DNA from: JAKJEP01 sp964580995 | GTDB lineage: Bacteria; Planctomycetota; Phycisphaerae; Sedimentisphaerales; SM23-30 | Reading direction: 5' to 3' | DNA length: 64,000 nucleotides | NCBI GenBank assembly: GCA_964580995.1 | Contig: CAZOMV010000014.1 | Coordinates: 3,770 to 67,769, forward strand | Part shown: positions 17,784 to 26,028 of the stretch, piece after piece | Layout: every line of letters starts with the position of its first letter | Position numbering within the stretch: the stretch's first letter is position 1 | Made by a program: the position numbers and the translations under genes | Notes under the pieces: model-generated | Told to the model about the DNA's origin: nothing | What the model saw: the letters and a program-made list of their open reading frames with translations, nothing else | Databases searched by the model: none

Positions 17784-19406
17784 ATGATAGTGACTAGATT
17801 TGCGCCGTCGCCGACGGGGTATTTGCATATTGGGGGAGCGCGGACGGCGTTGTTTTGCTGGCTGATGGCGCGGCATCAGGGGGGGCGGATGATTCTGCGG
17901 ATCGAGGATACGGATCAGAAGCGGAATACCCCGACGGCAACGCAGCAGGTGATGGATGATCTGCGCTGGCTGGGGATTCAGTGGGACGAGGGGCCGGAGG
18001 TCGGCGGGCCGCACGAGCCTTATTTGCAGTCCCAGCGGCGGGAGATATACGATACCTATTTGAAGCAATTGCTGGAGGCGGGGAAGGCGTATTATTGTTT
18101 TGAGACGTCGGAGGAACTGCAGGTGCTGCGGGATCAGGCGACGGCGGAGAAAAAGACCTTTGCCTATCAGCGGCCGGCAGTGTTTCCGGATGAGCAGGAG
18201 GCGGCACGGGCGCGGGCGGAAGGGCGGTCGGTGGTGGTGCGGTTTGCCATGCCGAATGAGGATATTGTAGTGCAGGATATCGTGCGCGGGGAGGTGCGGT
18301 TTTCCGCCAGCGAGCTGAGCGATTTTATCATTCAGAAATCGGACGGGTTTCCGACGTATCATTTTGCATGCGTGGTGGATGATGAGCTGATGGAGGTAAC
18401 GCACGTAATCAGGGGGCAGGAACATTTGATGAATACGCCGGGGCATCAGGCGCTGCAGGATGCGCTGGGATTTCGGCGGCCAGTGTATGCCCATATTTCG
18501 GTGACGGTGAGCGAGGGGGGCGGCAAGCTCTCCAAGCGGGAAGGGGCGAAGGTGCTGCACAAGACGCTGCAGGAACGGCAGGGGGTGGAACTGGAGAAAG
18601 TGGCGCAGGCCAGCGGGATCACCCTGGAAGCACTGCAATCGTTTCTGGCGGGCGATTCGACCCCGGACGGGCCGAACCTGACGGCGATGGCAGGCTATCT
18701 GGGAGTGCATCTGCCGGAGATTAATGTGGTGGATTTTTTAAAGAGCGGGTATATCCCGGAAGCGATGGTGAATTTTGTGGCGCTGCTGGGCTGGAATCCG
18801 GGTGACAATCGGGAAATCCTGCCGCTGGAGGAACTGGTGGCGGCGTTTGATATCGAGCGGCTGACCAAGACCAACAGCCTTTTTGACCGCAAGAAGCTGA
18901 TGTCGTTCAATATGGAGCATATGCGGATGCTGGGGCCGACGAAGCTGTTGGGGCATTTTCAGCGGTATTTGCAGGTGAACCAATCGCCGCTGCTGGCGGT
19001 GGGGGAGGTGGCACTGGCTCATTTGCTGAAGGCCAGTGAGGGGGCGCGAACGCTGGCGGAGGTGGAGCAGAAGGGGCTGTTCCTGGTGGCGGAGACCGTC
19101 GAATTCGATCCGCAGGCGGTGAAGAAGGTTTTGCAGAAGGACGGAGCGGCGGAATTGCTGGGGCAGACGCGGGAGGAACTGCAAAGGTTGGCGAATTGGG
19201 ACGAAGCCGGGATTCATGCGGTGATCGAGGGGCTATGCACCAGGCACGGGGTGGGGATGGGCAAGGTGGCCCAGCCGATCCGGGTGGCGATTACCGGCAG
19301 CACCGTCAGCCCGCCCATTGGCGACAGCCTGGTACTGCTGGGTAAGGAAAAGACGATACGAAGGATTGACGCGACGCTGGAATATCTGAAAGGATTTACC
19401 AAGTAG
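17784..19406 (+). CDS. gltX: Glutamyl-tRNA synthetase
   Basis: A 540-residue class I synthetase that charges tRNA-Glu (and possibly tRNA-Gln, to be amidated) with glutamate. The HIGH-type motif is SPTGYLHIGGARTALF (residues 9-24) and the KMSKS-type motif is KLSKR (247-251). RIEDTD (about 39-44) matches the family's glutamate/ATP-binding region, and the C-terminal anticodon-binding domain is complete. An insertion around residues 272-310 (DSTPDGPNLTAMAGYLGV) between the KLSKR loop and the INVVDFLKSGYIPEA segment makes it longer than many. GGAG lies 9 nt upstream. The next genes on the strand are an inserted restriction-modification pair. Confidence 0.95.
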   Translation: MIVTRFAPSPTGYLHIGGARTALFCWLMARHQGGRMILRIEDTDQKRNTPTATQQVMDDLRWLGIQWDEGPEVGGPHEPYLQSQRREIYDTYLKQLLEAGKAYYCFETSEELQVLRDQATAEKKTFAYQRPAVFPDEQEAARARAEGRSVVVRFAMPNEDIVVQDIVRGEVRFSASELSDFIIQKSDGFPTYHFACVVDDELMEVTHVIRGQEHLMNTPGHQALQDALGFRRPVYAHISVTVSEGGGKLSKREGAKVLHKTLQERQGVELEKVAQASGITLEALQSFLAGDSTPDGPNLTAMAGYLGVHLPEINVVDFLKSGYIPEAMVNFVALLGWNPGDNREILPLEELVAAFDIERLTKTNSLFDRKKLMSFNMEHMRMLGPTKLLGHFQRYLQVNQSPLLAVGEVALAHLLKASEGARTLAEVEQKGLFLVAETVEFDPQAVKKVLQKDGAAELLGQTREELQRLANWDEAGIHAVIEGLCTRHGVGMGKVAQPIRVAITGSTVSPPIGDSLVLLGKEKTIRRIDATLEYLKGFTK

Positions 19407-19416
19407 GGAAGGAACC

Positions 19417-20217
19417 ATGGAACGGGCAAAAGAAAAAAATAAACAAAAATTTCTGGATAATTTTACCAGGCACGTTCGGCTTTTTAATGAAGTTGTCGCA
19501 ACGCAAAATGGTGACTGGGTAGTGAAGGGATTCATAGATATAGCCAAAAATATCTATACTATTTCCGTTGATACCAAGGTGATTTCAAAAATAATGGAAA
19601 TTCTGCTTTTTCCTAAGCTATGCCAATTTGCGGAAAAATGCGGATATAAAATTATATTATGCAAAGAGCAGAATTTTTATCCTGACATATCTTTTGTTGA
19701 TCGCGAAAACAATAAATTTGCCGTAGATCTGAAAAGTACCTATCGAAAAAATAAAACTAATGTGAATGGGATGACCTTGGGTGCTTTTACGGGATATTTC
19801 CGTGATAGAAAAAGCACGAAAAATGTCAGTTTTCCTTACGATGAATATATAGGACATTACGTATTGGGTGTTATTTATTCCCGAACCGAGAATTCTGATG
19901 ATGTTAATAAAATATACAAGATCCATGAGTTAAAAAATATAACGTCCGTAGTGAAAGATTTTACCTTTTTTGTCCAGGAGAAGTATAAAATTGCTGCGGA
20001 TCGGCCGGGAAGCGGAAATACAAAAAACATTGGTTCTGTCACTCAAATGGATAAGTTAATTGAGGGGAAAGGTCCGTTTGCTCAATTGGGGGAAGCAATC
20101 TTTAATGATTATTGGATGTATTATTTGACAAAAGATATGGCAAAAAATATCGATCTTGCGAGTTCGCCATATAAAAATTTGAATGAGTATAAAAAATATA
20201 AGCAACTGAAAGTATAA
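19417..20217 (+). CDS. EcoRV-like type II restriction endonuclease
   Basis: A 266-residue nuclease. From VDTKVISKIMEIL to the C-terminus it follows EcoRV nearly segment by segment: FYPDISF (Asp90) and FAVDLKS (Asp104, Lys106) match EcoRV Asp74, Asp90 and Lys92. Glu61 matches EcoRV Glu45. The DNA-recognition loop PGSGNTKNIGS (197-207) matches EcoRV's GSGNTTNIGS, whose Gly, Asn and Thr residues read the bases. GATATC is therefore the likely target, cut blunt. It has about 20 extra residues at the N-terminus. The gene is visibly A/T-rich beside gltX, starts 10 nt after gltX and ends 2 nt before the methyltransferase, all signs of a transferred cassette. Confidence 0.9.
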   Translation: MERAKEKNKQKFLDNFTRHVRLFNEVVATQNGDWVVKGFIDIAKNIYTISVDTKVISKIMEILLFPKLCQFAEKCGYKIILCKEQNFYPDISFVDRENNKFAVDLKSTYRKNKTNVNGMTLGAFTGYFRDRKSTKNVSFPYDEYIGHYVLGVIYSRTENSDDVNKIYKIHELKNITSVVKDFTFFVQEKYKIAADRPGSGNTKNIGSVTQMDKLIEGKGPFAQLGEAIFNDYWMYYLTKDMAKNIDLASSPYKNLNEYKKYKQLKV

Positions 20218-20219
20218 AT

Positions 20220-21299
20220 ATGACTACTAAAGTAAATATTGGCAATCATCCTCAAATGAGCCTATTTGAAGATAATGCCAGATATCCATCCACTCGTTTT
20301 CAGGGAAGCAAACTTAAATTAGTCAACTGGATATGGGGAGCTATTAAAGATTTAGAGTTTCATACTGCTCTGGATGCGTTTGGCGGTACGGGAAGCGTTA
20401 GTTATCTGTTGAAAGACAAGGGAAAGCAGGTTACCTATAATGACATATTGAAATTCAATTGGTATATAGGTAAGGCATTAATCGAAAATGAAAAGATCGT
20501 ACTATCCGGTAAGGATGTTGAATTTCTTTTGAAAAGGCATAGAAACATTGCCTATCCGACATTTGTGTATGATACTTTTAAAGATATATATTTTACGGAT
20601 GAAGAGAATCATTGGATTGATACGGTTGTGACAAATATAAATCACATGGACGACATATACAAAAAATCTCTGGCCTATTTTGCCCTTATTCAATCCTGTA
20701 TCATCAAAAGACCTTATAATTTATTCCATCGGAAAAATCTTTATATAAGGTTATCAGATGTCGAAAGGAACTTTGGCAATAAGGCTACCTGGGACACTCC
20801 CTTTGAAACTCATTTTCTACAATTTATTACCGAAGCGAACCAGGCAGTATTTGGCAATGGCCAGAAAAATCTGGCGATAAATGCAGACGCCTTTACCCTT
20901 GTCGAAGGCTATGATTTAGTATATATTGACACGCCCTATATCTCCCAGAAAGGGGTTGGGGTTGATTATTTGGGCTTTTATCATTTTTTGGAAGGTTTGG
21001 TTAATTATAATGTCTGGGGGGACATGATTGATTACCGAACCAAGCATAAGAGGCTGAAAGGGGAAGATTCTGTGTGGAATAACAAGAATAAAATCACTTC
21101 GGCATTTGATCATTTGTTTAACAAATTCCGAAAAAGTATTTTAGTTGTTTCCTATCGAGCCGATGGTATTCCTTCTATCGATGAACTTAGTAATTTACTT
21201 AAAAAGTATAAATCAAAGGTAGTGGAGATAAAAAGAAAAAATTATAAATATGTTTTAAGCACCAATCATTCGGAAGAAGTTTTATTGATTGGTCAATAG
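20220..21299 (+). CDS. DNA adenine methyltransferase of the D12 (Dam-like) class, cognate of the EcoRV-like nuclease
   Basis: A 359-residue S-adenosylmethionine-dependent methyltransferase that should methylate adenine in the nuclease's site and protect the host. RFQGSKLKL (26-34) and DAFGGTGSVSYLL (52-64) match the class-alpha N-terminal and SAM-binding motifs. The catalytic motif is IDTPY (236-240), a variant of DPPY that keeps Asp, Pro and Tyr. YNDI after the SAM motif is the usual acidic loop. It is A/T-rich like the nuclease and partner to it by position. A GATATC site occurs at 20281-20286 near its own 5' end. Confidence 0.9.
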   Translation: MTTKVNIGNHPQMSLFEDNARYPSTRFQGSKLKLVNWIWGAIKDLEFHTALDAFGGTGSVSYLLKDKGKQVTYNDILKFNWYIGKALIENEKIVLSGKDVEFLLKRHRNIAYPTFVYDTFKDIYFTDEENHWIDTVVTNINHMDDIYKKSLAYFALIQSCIIKRPYNLFHRKNLYIRLSDVERNFGNKATWDTPFETHFLQFITEANQAVFGNGQKNLAINADAFTLVEGYDLVYIDTPYISQKGVGVDYLGFYHFLEGLVNYNVWGDMIDYRTKHKRLKGEDSVWNNKNKITSAFDHLFNKFRKSILVVSYRADGIPSIDELSNLLKKYKSKVVEIKRKNYKYVLSTNHSEEVLLIGQ

Positions 21300-21311
21300 A
21301 AGGTAATAACG

Positions 21312-22217
21312 ATGACATTATTAGTTACAGGATCGATCGGGATTGATACGGTGCGGACGCCGTTGGGGGTGCGGGAGAATTGTCTGGGCGGATCGGCGAT
21401 TTATTTCAGCATGGCGGCGAGTTTCTTTTCGCCGGTGCGATTTCTGGGGGTCATCGGGGCGGATTGCCCATTCGATCTGAAGAAGACGTTCGCGGGGAGG
21501 GATGTGGATTTAACCGGGCTGGAAGTGCGGCAGGGCAGTAAGACATTTCGGTGGCAGGGCAGTTATGTCGGGGCGATGAACGAGGCGACGACCGATGGTG
21601 TCGAGCTGAATGTTTTGGCGGAGGCGCCGCCGGCCATGCCGGTTCGTTACAAAGACAGTCAATATGTCTTCCTGGCGAACACCGCCCCAGCATTGCAGAT
21701 GGAACTGCTGGGCCGGCTAGATGCTCCCAAGCTGGTGGTGGCGGATACCATGAATTTATGGATTGAACATAACCGGGATGACCTGGTCCAATTGATGAAC
21801 CGGATTGATGGGATGGTGCTGAACGAGGGGGAGGCGAGGATGTTTACGGGGCGGGACAATCTGGTGGCGGCGGCGAAGGAGATCGTCGGCAGGGGGCTGA
21901 AGTTTGTGGTAATCAAGAAGGGGGAGCATGGCACGCTGTTGTGGACGGAACAAGGGGAGAGCTTTGCGCTGCCGGGGTATCCGACGGATCAGGTGAAAGA
22001 CCCGACGGGAGCGGGAGACAGTTTTGCGGGAGGAATGATGGGGTATCTGGCCAGCCAGCAGAAGCGGGATCTGGGGGTGCTGAAGCAGGCGATTGCTTAT
22101 GGGACGGTGGCGGCGTCGCTGGTGATCGAAGATTTTTCGCTGGATTGCTGGAAGCGGGCGGGGAAGCAGGAGATCGAGGAGCGGATGGCCGGCCTTCGGG
22201 AGATGATGCGGTTTTAA
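21312..22217 (+). CDS. PfkB-family carbohydrate kinase
   Basis: A 301-residue ribokinase-fold kinase. The glycine-rich GGSAIYFSMAAS (30-41) binds substrate, and DPTGAGDSFAGG (230-241) holds the anion hole and catalytic Asp236. The N-terminus lacks the longer substrate lid strands of ribokinase, so the sugar or nucleoside substrate cannot be named. It is GC-rich like gltX and thpR; these three were probably contiguous before the restriction-modification cassette entered. Confidence 0.9.
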   Translation: MTLLVTGSIGIDTVRTPLGVRENCLGGSAIYFSMAASFFSPVRFLGVIGADCPFDLKKTFAGRDVDLTGLEVRQGSKTFRWQGSYVGAMNEATTDGVELNVLAEAPPAMPVRYKDSQYVFLANTAPALQMELLGRLDAPKLVVADTMNLWIEHNRDDLVQLMNRIDGMVLNEGEARMFTGRDNLVAAAKEIVGRGLKFVVIKKGEHGTLLWTEQGESFALPGYPTDQVKDPTGAGDSFAGGMMGYLASQQKRDLGVLKQAIAYGTVAASLVIEDFSLDCWKRAGKQEIEERMAGLREMMRF

Positions 22218-22264
22218 AAGAGTAACGAGTAAAATAATGAATCTGCCAGGGGATGGGATTTTTT

Positions 22265-22849
22265 ATGAGTATGCGATGTTTTGCGGCGATTGAATTGAAT
22301 ACGGCGATAGCCGGGGGATTGGGCCAGTGGCAGGAGGTGTTGAAGAGAAAGCTGGCGATGGTTGGTTCGGGAGTGAACTGGGTGCGGTCGAATCAGATTC
22401 ATTTGACGTTAAAGTTTTTGGGGGAAGTGGAAGACCATGCGGTGATGGAGCCCTGTGAGGCTATCTCGCTGGCCGCGGAGGAATATTCACCTTTTGAAAT
22501 AGAGGTGGGGGGGTGTGGCTGTTTTCCGCCCGGCGGGGCAGCGCGGGTGGTCTGGGCCGGAATTACGCGGGGGGCCGAGGAATTGATCGCCTTGCAGCAG
22601 ATCGTGGATGGCTATCTGCAGGAGGCGGGGTATCCTCTGGAGTTGCGGCGGTTCAGTCCGCATTTAACCCTGGCCCGGATCAAGAAACCCTCTGTCGGCT
22701 ATGAAGTGCGGGATCTGGTGGGAAAAATGGAACTGGAAATCCCCGTGGTTCAGGAAGTGACTGAATTGACCTTATTTCAGAGTATTTTGACGCGGGAAGG
22801 CCCGGTGTATAGCGCCATGCACCATGCGGTGCTGGGGAAGACGAGATAG
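22265..22849 (+). CDS. thpR: RNA 2',3'-cyclic phosphodiesterase (2H phosphoesterase, LigT/ThpR)
   Basis: A 194-residue cytoplasmic enzyme that opens 2',3'-cyclic phosphate ends of RNA. The two HxT/S motifs of the 2H family are present: HLTL at 46-49 (followed by KFLGE, typical of ThpR) and HLTL at 133-136 (followed by ARI). RCFAAIEL at the N-terminus is also standard. The start at 22265 is chosen over 22253 for its closer fit to the family's N-terminus. It lies 47 nt after the PfkB gene. Confidence 0.9.
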   Translation: MSMRCFAAIELNTAIAGGLGQWQEVLKRKLAMVGSGVNWVRSNQIHLTLKFLGEVEDHAVMEPCEAISLAAEEYSPFEIEVGGCGCFPPGGAARVVWAGITRGAEELIALQQIVDGYLQEAGYPLELRRFSPHLTLARIKKPSVGYEVRDLVGKMELEIPVVQEVTELTLFQSILTREGPVYSAMHHAVLGKTR

Positions 22850-22930
22850 GTGGGGCGCGATAAACACGTTTTTAACCGTACTCCTTTTGATTGCGAGTGC
22901 AGGTTTATGAATCGTTAGAAACGGAATAAT

Positions 22931-22948
22931 TTGACAGGGGGCTGTCAA
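22931..22948. repeat. Inverted repeat upstream of the pilin operon
   Basis: TTGACAG-GGGG-CTGTCAA is a perfect 7-bp inverted repeat. It lies in the 425-bp gap 22850-23274 before the first prepilin gene; a shorter GTACA/TGTAC repeat is at 23050-23067. No convincing promoter was found in this gap. Confidence 0.45.
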
Positions 22949-23246
22949 GCCTGCCGGGGTGTAACGATTGGGTAAGCGTGGGGGCGAAAAACAGGTAGAA
23001 AATAGCGGCAAAATAAGATGGGGATTTTTTGCATCGGGATAAAAGTATAGTACATTTCTATCTGTACGGAGCAAAAATACGCGTATGGAAAAAAATTGGA
23101 TAAGGACGTTTGGAAATAATGATTTTCTGAACGGGACAGGTTCAAGAGGAAAGTGAGGTGATGTAAAAATAAGAAAAATCTTAGCCGTTCAGTAGCGTGT
23201 TTCCAAATGTGTAATGGAACAATGTTTTTTAGGAATTTTTTTAACA

Positions 23247-23262
23247 GGTGCCAGGCGGCACC
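23247..23262 (+). promoter_or_regulatory. Hairpin directly before the ribosome site of the first prepilin gene
   Basis: GGTGCC-AGGC-GGCACC forms a 6-bp stem and tetraloop ending one base before GGAGG (23263-23267). The ATG is at 23275. The placement could influence translation or RNA stability. Confidence 0.45.
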
Positions 23263-23274
23263 GGAGGACAAGTA

Positions 23275-23763
23275 ATGAAGACTCGAAAAAGCGGTTTTAC
23301 GTTGGTTGAAATTTTGATCGTGGTGATCATTCTGGGTATTTTGGCGGCGATTATTATCCCGCAGTTTACGGAAGCTTCCACCAGCGCGAAGGAATCGTCG
23401 CTGACCAGTAACCTGCAAACGCTGCGTTCGCAGATCGGGTTATACAAGATTCAGCATGGTGATATATATCCCGATTCTACCAGTTCTGACACCTTTGTGA
23501 CCTGTTTGACAACCGAAACGGAAGTTGATGGCGATCCTTGGGTTGAGGGTACCAGTACGGGTACTAAGTGCGGTCCTTATATGCCGAACATTCCTGACAA
23601 TCCTTTCATTGACAGCCCCAATACAACGGCTTTCTTCCTTTTTGATGCTGCACCAGCGGGCACGGATGGTAGCCATTGGAATTTTGATCCGTTAACAGGT
23701 AAAGTTAATGCGAATGACAGTGGAACCTGTCAGGATGATGTAACGCTTCATATTGAGCTGTAA
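23275..23763 (+). CDS. Type II secretion/type IV pilus-like prepilin 1 (GspG-like)
   Basis: A 162-residue prepilin. The leader MKTRKSG ends in Gly before FTLVEILIVVIILGILAAIIIPQF, the cleavage and methylation site with Glu at mature position 5 and the long hydrophobic assembly helix. The globular part (about 35-162) is helical then strand-rich, with a Cys pair (about 78 and 101) and a late DGSHWNFDPLTG resembling the calcium-site region of GspG. It should be the major pseudopilin of the system. GGAGG lies 7 nt upstream. It heads the operon and is followed by a strong hairpin. Confidence 0.9.
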   Translation: MKTRKSGFTLVEILIVVIILGILAAIIIPQFTEASTSAKESSLTSNLQTLRSQIGLYKIQHGDIYPDSTSSDTFVTCLTTETEVDGDPWVEGTSTGTKCGPYMPNIPDNPFIDSPNTTAFFLFDAAPAGTDGSHWNFDPLTGKVNANDSGTCQDDVTLHIEL

Positions 23764-23800
23764 GAGTATGATGTTGTTGAGACGTTGAGTTATAAAATTC

Positions 23801-23835
23801 TTTGGCCCGGCAGAAGTTGATTTTGCCGGGCCAAA
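23801..23835 (+). terminator. Strong intra-operon stem-loop after prepilin 1
   Basis: TTTGGCCCGGC and GCCGGGCCAAA are perfect 11-bp complements around a 13-nt loop (23812-23824). There is no long T tract, so partial termination or RNA end protection is more likely than complete termination. It separates the first prepilin from the rest of the operon. Confidence 0.6.
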
Positions 23836-23861
23836 ATTCTCGAATGGAATAAAATCAGGCA

Positions 23862-24365
23862 ATGAATACCTTGAAACCTATCCATATTACCCGGTCGATT
23901 ATCCAGCGGAAGGGATTTACCCTGCTGGAGATATTGATTCTGGTGGTGATTCTGGTGGTGGTTTCCCGGTATTTTATGCCTTGTTTTAGCGATGGGGCGA
24001 TGGACAAACGCGAGCCGGTTCTGGTCAGCAATTTGACGAATGTACGTTTGCAGTTGGAAAAATACAAGAAGGAACATCTGGACGAATATCCGTGCGGCGG
24101 TGGGCAATCGCCGGTGGATGCCGATGTATTTGTGAATCGGATGATTTCGGGAACGACTGCTCAGCATGAAGAGATGGGGGATTTCGGCCCCTATTACGAT
24201 TCCTTCCCCCGCAATCCGTTCGCGAATGAGAATGATGTTCTGGTCCGGTACGGCCGGGATCCCGGACGGGCAGAAGCGCACTGGTGTTTCGATCCAAAAA
24301 CCGGAACGATTCATCCGGATGATAATAAATACACAATGGACGGAACGGCTCACAGTTTATTGTGA
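23862..24365 (+). CDS. Prepilin 2
   Basis: A 167-residue prepilin with an 18-residue basic leader ending RKG before FTLLEILILVVILVVVSRYFM. Glu5 of the mature form is present. The hydrophobic helix is interrupted by Arg-Tyr at about 39-40, unlike prepilin 1. The globular domain keeps the NVRLQLEKYKKEH...FGPYYDSFP...NPF skeleton shared with the neighbouring prepilins, so the three are paralogues. It is probably a minor pseudopilin. Confidence 0.85.
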   Translation: MNTLKPIHITRSIIQRKGFTLLEILILVVILVVVSRYFMPCFSDGAMDKREPVLVSNLTNVRLQLEKYKKEHLDEYPCGGGQSPVDADVFVNRMISGTTAQHEEMGDFGPYYDSFPRNPFANENDVLVRYGRDPGRAEAHWCFDPKTGTIHPDDNKYTMDGTAHSLL

Positions 24366-24395
24366 AATCCTACGGAATACAGAAAAGGTGAACGT

Positions 24396-24935
24396 ATGGA
24401 AACTATTGTAAGAATGAAAAGGTCCAGGGTACAAAGGTTCAACCGGCAAGGATTTACTCTGGTGGAACTTCTTATTGTAGTGGTCATATTGGGAATTCTG
24501 GCGGGGATTGTCATTGCCGGTTTTTCGAATACCAGTACGGAAGCAAAAGAAAATATGTTGAAGGAAAATCTGCGGGTTATGCGGACGCAGATAGGGGCTT
24601 ATCGGGCTCAGCATACGGATGTTTCCCCGGGATATGCGAACGGGGATGACGAGGGAGTTCCTTCGGAGGCGGATTTTTTTGCCCAAATGCTGGAAAAAAC
24701 GAATATATATGGTGATACCACGGCGGCCACTACCAATTTTGGGCCTTATATGCGGGCCTGGCCGGAGAATCCAATTAACAAGAAATCGGCGGTATTAATA
24801 CTGGGAAACGATGAAGAGGTGCCGAGCGAGGCGGCGGAGGGGGATTACGGCTGGTTATTCAAGCCCAGTGAAGTTATATTCAAGGCCTACTGCGTAGGAG
24901 CCGATGCATCTGGTAAGTCGTATTTAGATTATTGA
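24396..24935 (+). CDS. Prepilin 3
   Basis: A 179-residue prepilin: basic leader ending RQG, then FTLVELLIVVVILGILAGIVIAGF with Glu5. The globular part has ENLRVMRTQIGAYRAQH and NFGPYMRAWPENPINKKS, the same skeleton as prepilins 1 and 2. AAGGTG lies 6 nt before the ATG. It is probably a minor pseudopilin. Confidence 0.85.
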   Translation: METIVRMKRSRVQRFNRQGFTLVELLIVVVILGILAGIVIAGFSNTSTEAKENMLKENLRVMRTQIGAYRAQHTDVSPGYANGDDEGVPSEADFFAQMLEKTNIYGDTTAATTNFGPYMRAWPENPINKKSAVLILGNDEEVPSEAAEGDYGWLFKPSEVIFKAYCVGADASGKSYLDY

Positions 24936-25027
24936 AAGCGATAAAACATTCTGGCGATGCGCTGATAGAATCAGTCAGAAGAGTTTATTTCGTAGTAAAT
25001 GGAACCTTTATAGCAGGAGAATCGGCC

Positions 25028-25339
25028 ATGACGGTAGTAGTAGATAGTTATACGCGGGTCCTGTTGACGGTGATCGCCATTCTGCTGGGGGTGGTAGCGG
25101 TGGGAATGTGGTGTGAAAGTCCGGTACTGGTGGACAGCGCCAAAGCGGGGATTCCTGATTCCGGCAAGCAGTTGGATGAGGTTATTGCACAATTGAAAGA
25201 AGTAAATGAAACGCTGCTGGGGATTTCCGAGACGATGGTTTCGGGCAATATCAAAGTGCAGGTTGCGGATCCGTCGGAAACCAAAAAGAAAGCTGCCACC
25301 CGGACCGCGGCAACCACAGTGCCTTCCGTACCTAAATAA
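25028..25339 (+). CDS. Small single-pass membrane protein in the pilin operon
   Basis: A 103-residue protein with one transmembrane helix near the N-terminus (about 9-25), a helical stretch with coiled-coil character (QLDEVIAQLKEVNETLLGISETM, about 45-67), and a Lys/Ala/Thr-rich tail. It could play the role of a PilN/PilO or GspM-type connector for the PilM-like protein, but the match is by layout only. The ATG at 25028 follows AGCAGGAG; the longer upstream ORF would overlap prepilin 3. Confidence 0.65.
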   Translation: MTVVVDSYTRVLLTVIAILLGVVAVGMWCESPVLVDSAKAGIPDSGKQLDEVIAQLKEVNETLLGISETMVSGNIKVQVADPSETKKKAATRTAATTVPSVPK

Positions 25340-25453
25340 GAGGTAACGATACTTCCCTAACGAATTGGTAACCGGTGTGAACCGGGCCGATCCCCCTATT
25401 GCGCCTACGCTGCGCCTGGAAAGAAGAAACCCATAAACGAGTTCAATCAAACT

Positions 25454-25981
25454 ATGGTGAATCCATCCGGCAAAAAAAACAAGCAAGGATTTACGCTGGC
25501 GGAGGTTTTAGCGGTCGTTGTGATTATCTCGATTGCAGCGATGATTGTAGTGCCGATGATGGGGGATACCAATGATATGAAAGTGGCTTCCGCTTCCCGT
25601 CAGATTGTTTCGGCACTTTTGTATGCCCAAACCTTGTCGATCTCCAGCCAGCAGAAGCATCAGGTGGTATTCGACACGGTGAATAACTGCTATGAAATTC
25701 AGGATGAGTCGGGGAATGTGATTCCGGACCCGGTCAGCCCGGGCCAGCCGTACCGGATCAGCTATGCCAACCATCCGCAATTGCGGCCGGTGGCGATTCA
25801 GGATGTTGATTTTGGCGACACCAATATCGTGTGGTTTGATACGATGGGTGCTCCTTATGAAGGAGCCATCGGCGGCAGTCAATCGCTGTTGTCGCAGGGG
25901 ATCATTACGGTAGCGGCGGGCACGGAAACGATGGCGGTGCATGTAGAGCCGGTGAGCGGCAGAATCAATATTGCGGAATAG
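25454..25981 (+). CDS. Prepilin 4 (GspH-like)
   Basis: A 175-residue prepilin with leader ending KQG and helix FTLAEVLAVVVIISIAAMIVVPMM, Glu5 present. The helix continues ASRQIVSALLYAQTLSISSQQKHQVVFD, the pattern of GspH/FimT pseudopilins, which are minor components at the pilus tip. The globular domain is strand-rich and quite unlike prepilins 1-3. Confidence 0.85.
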   Translation: MVNPSGKKNKQGFTLAEVLAVVVIISIAAMIVVPMMGDTNDMKVASASRQIVSALLYAQTLSISSQQKHQVVFDTVNNCYEIQDESGNVIPDPVSPGQPYRISYANHPQLRPVAIQDVDFGDTNIVWFDTMGAPYEGAIGGSQSLLSQGIITVAAGTETMAVHVEPVSGRINIAE

Positions 25982-26028
25982 AAGCGTGGGTACATACCCC
26001 CGAACCCCGAAACGGATAAAAAGTACAC

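Noticed and set aside
20927..20941. Inactivating change in the methyltransferase catalytic motif (DTPY instead of DPPY)
   Set aside because: Asp, second Pro and Tyr, which do the work, are kept, and variants at the second position are tolerated in adenine methyltransferases.
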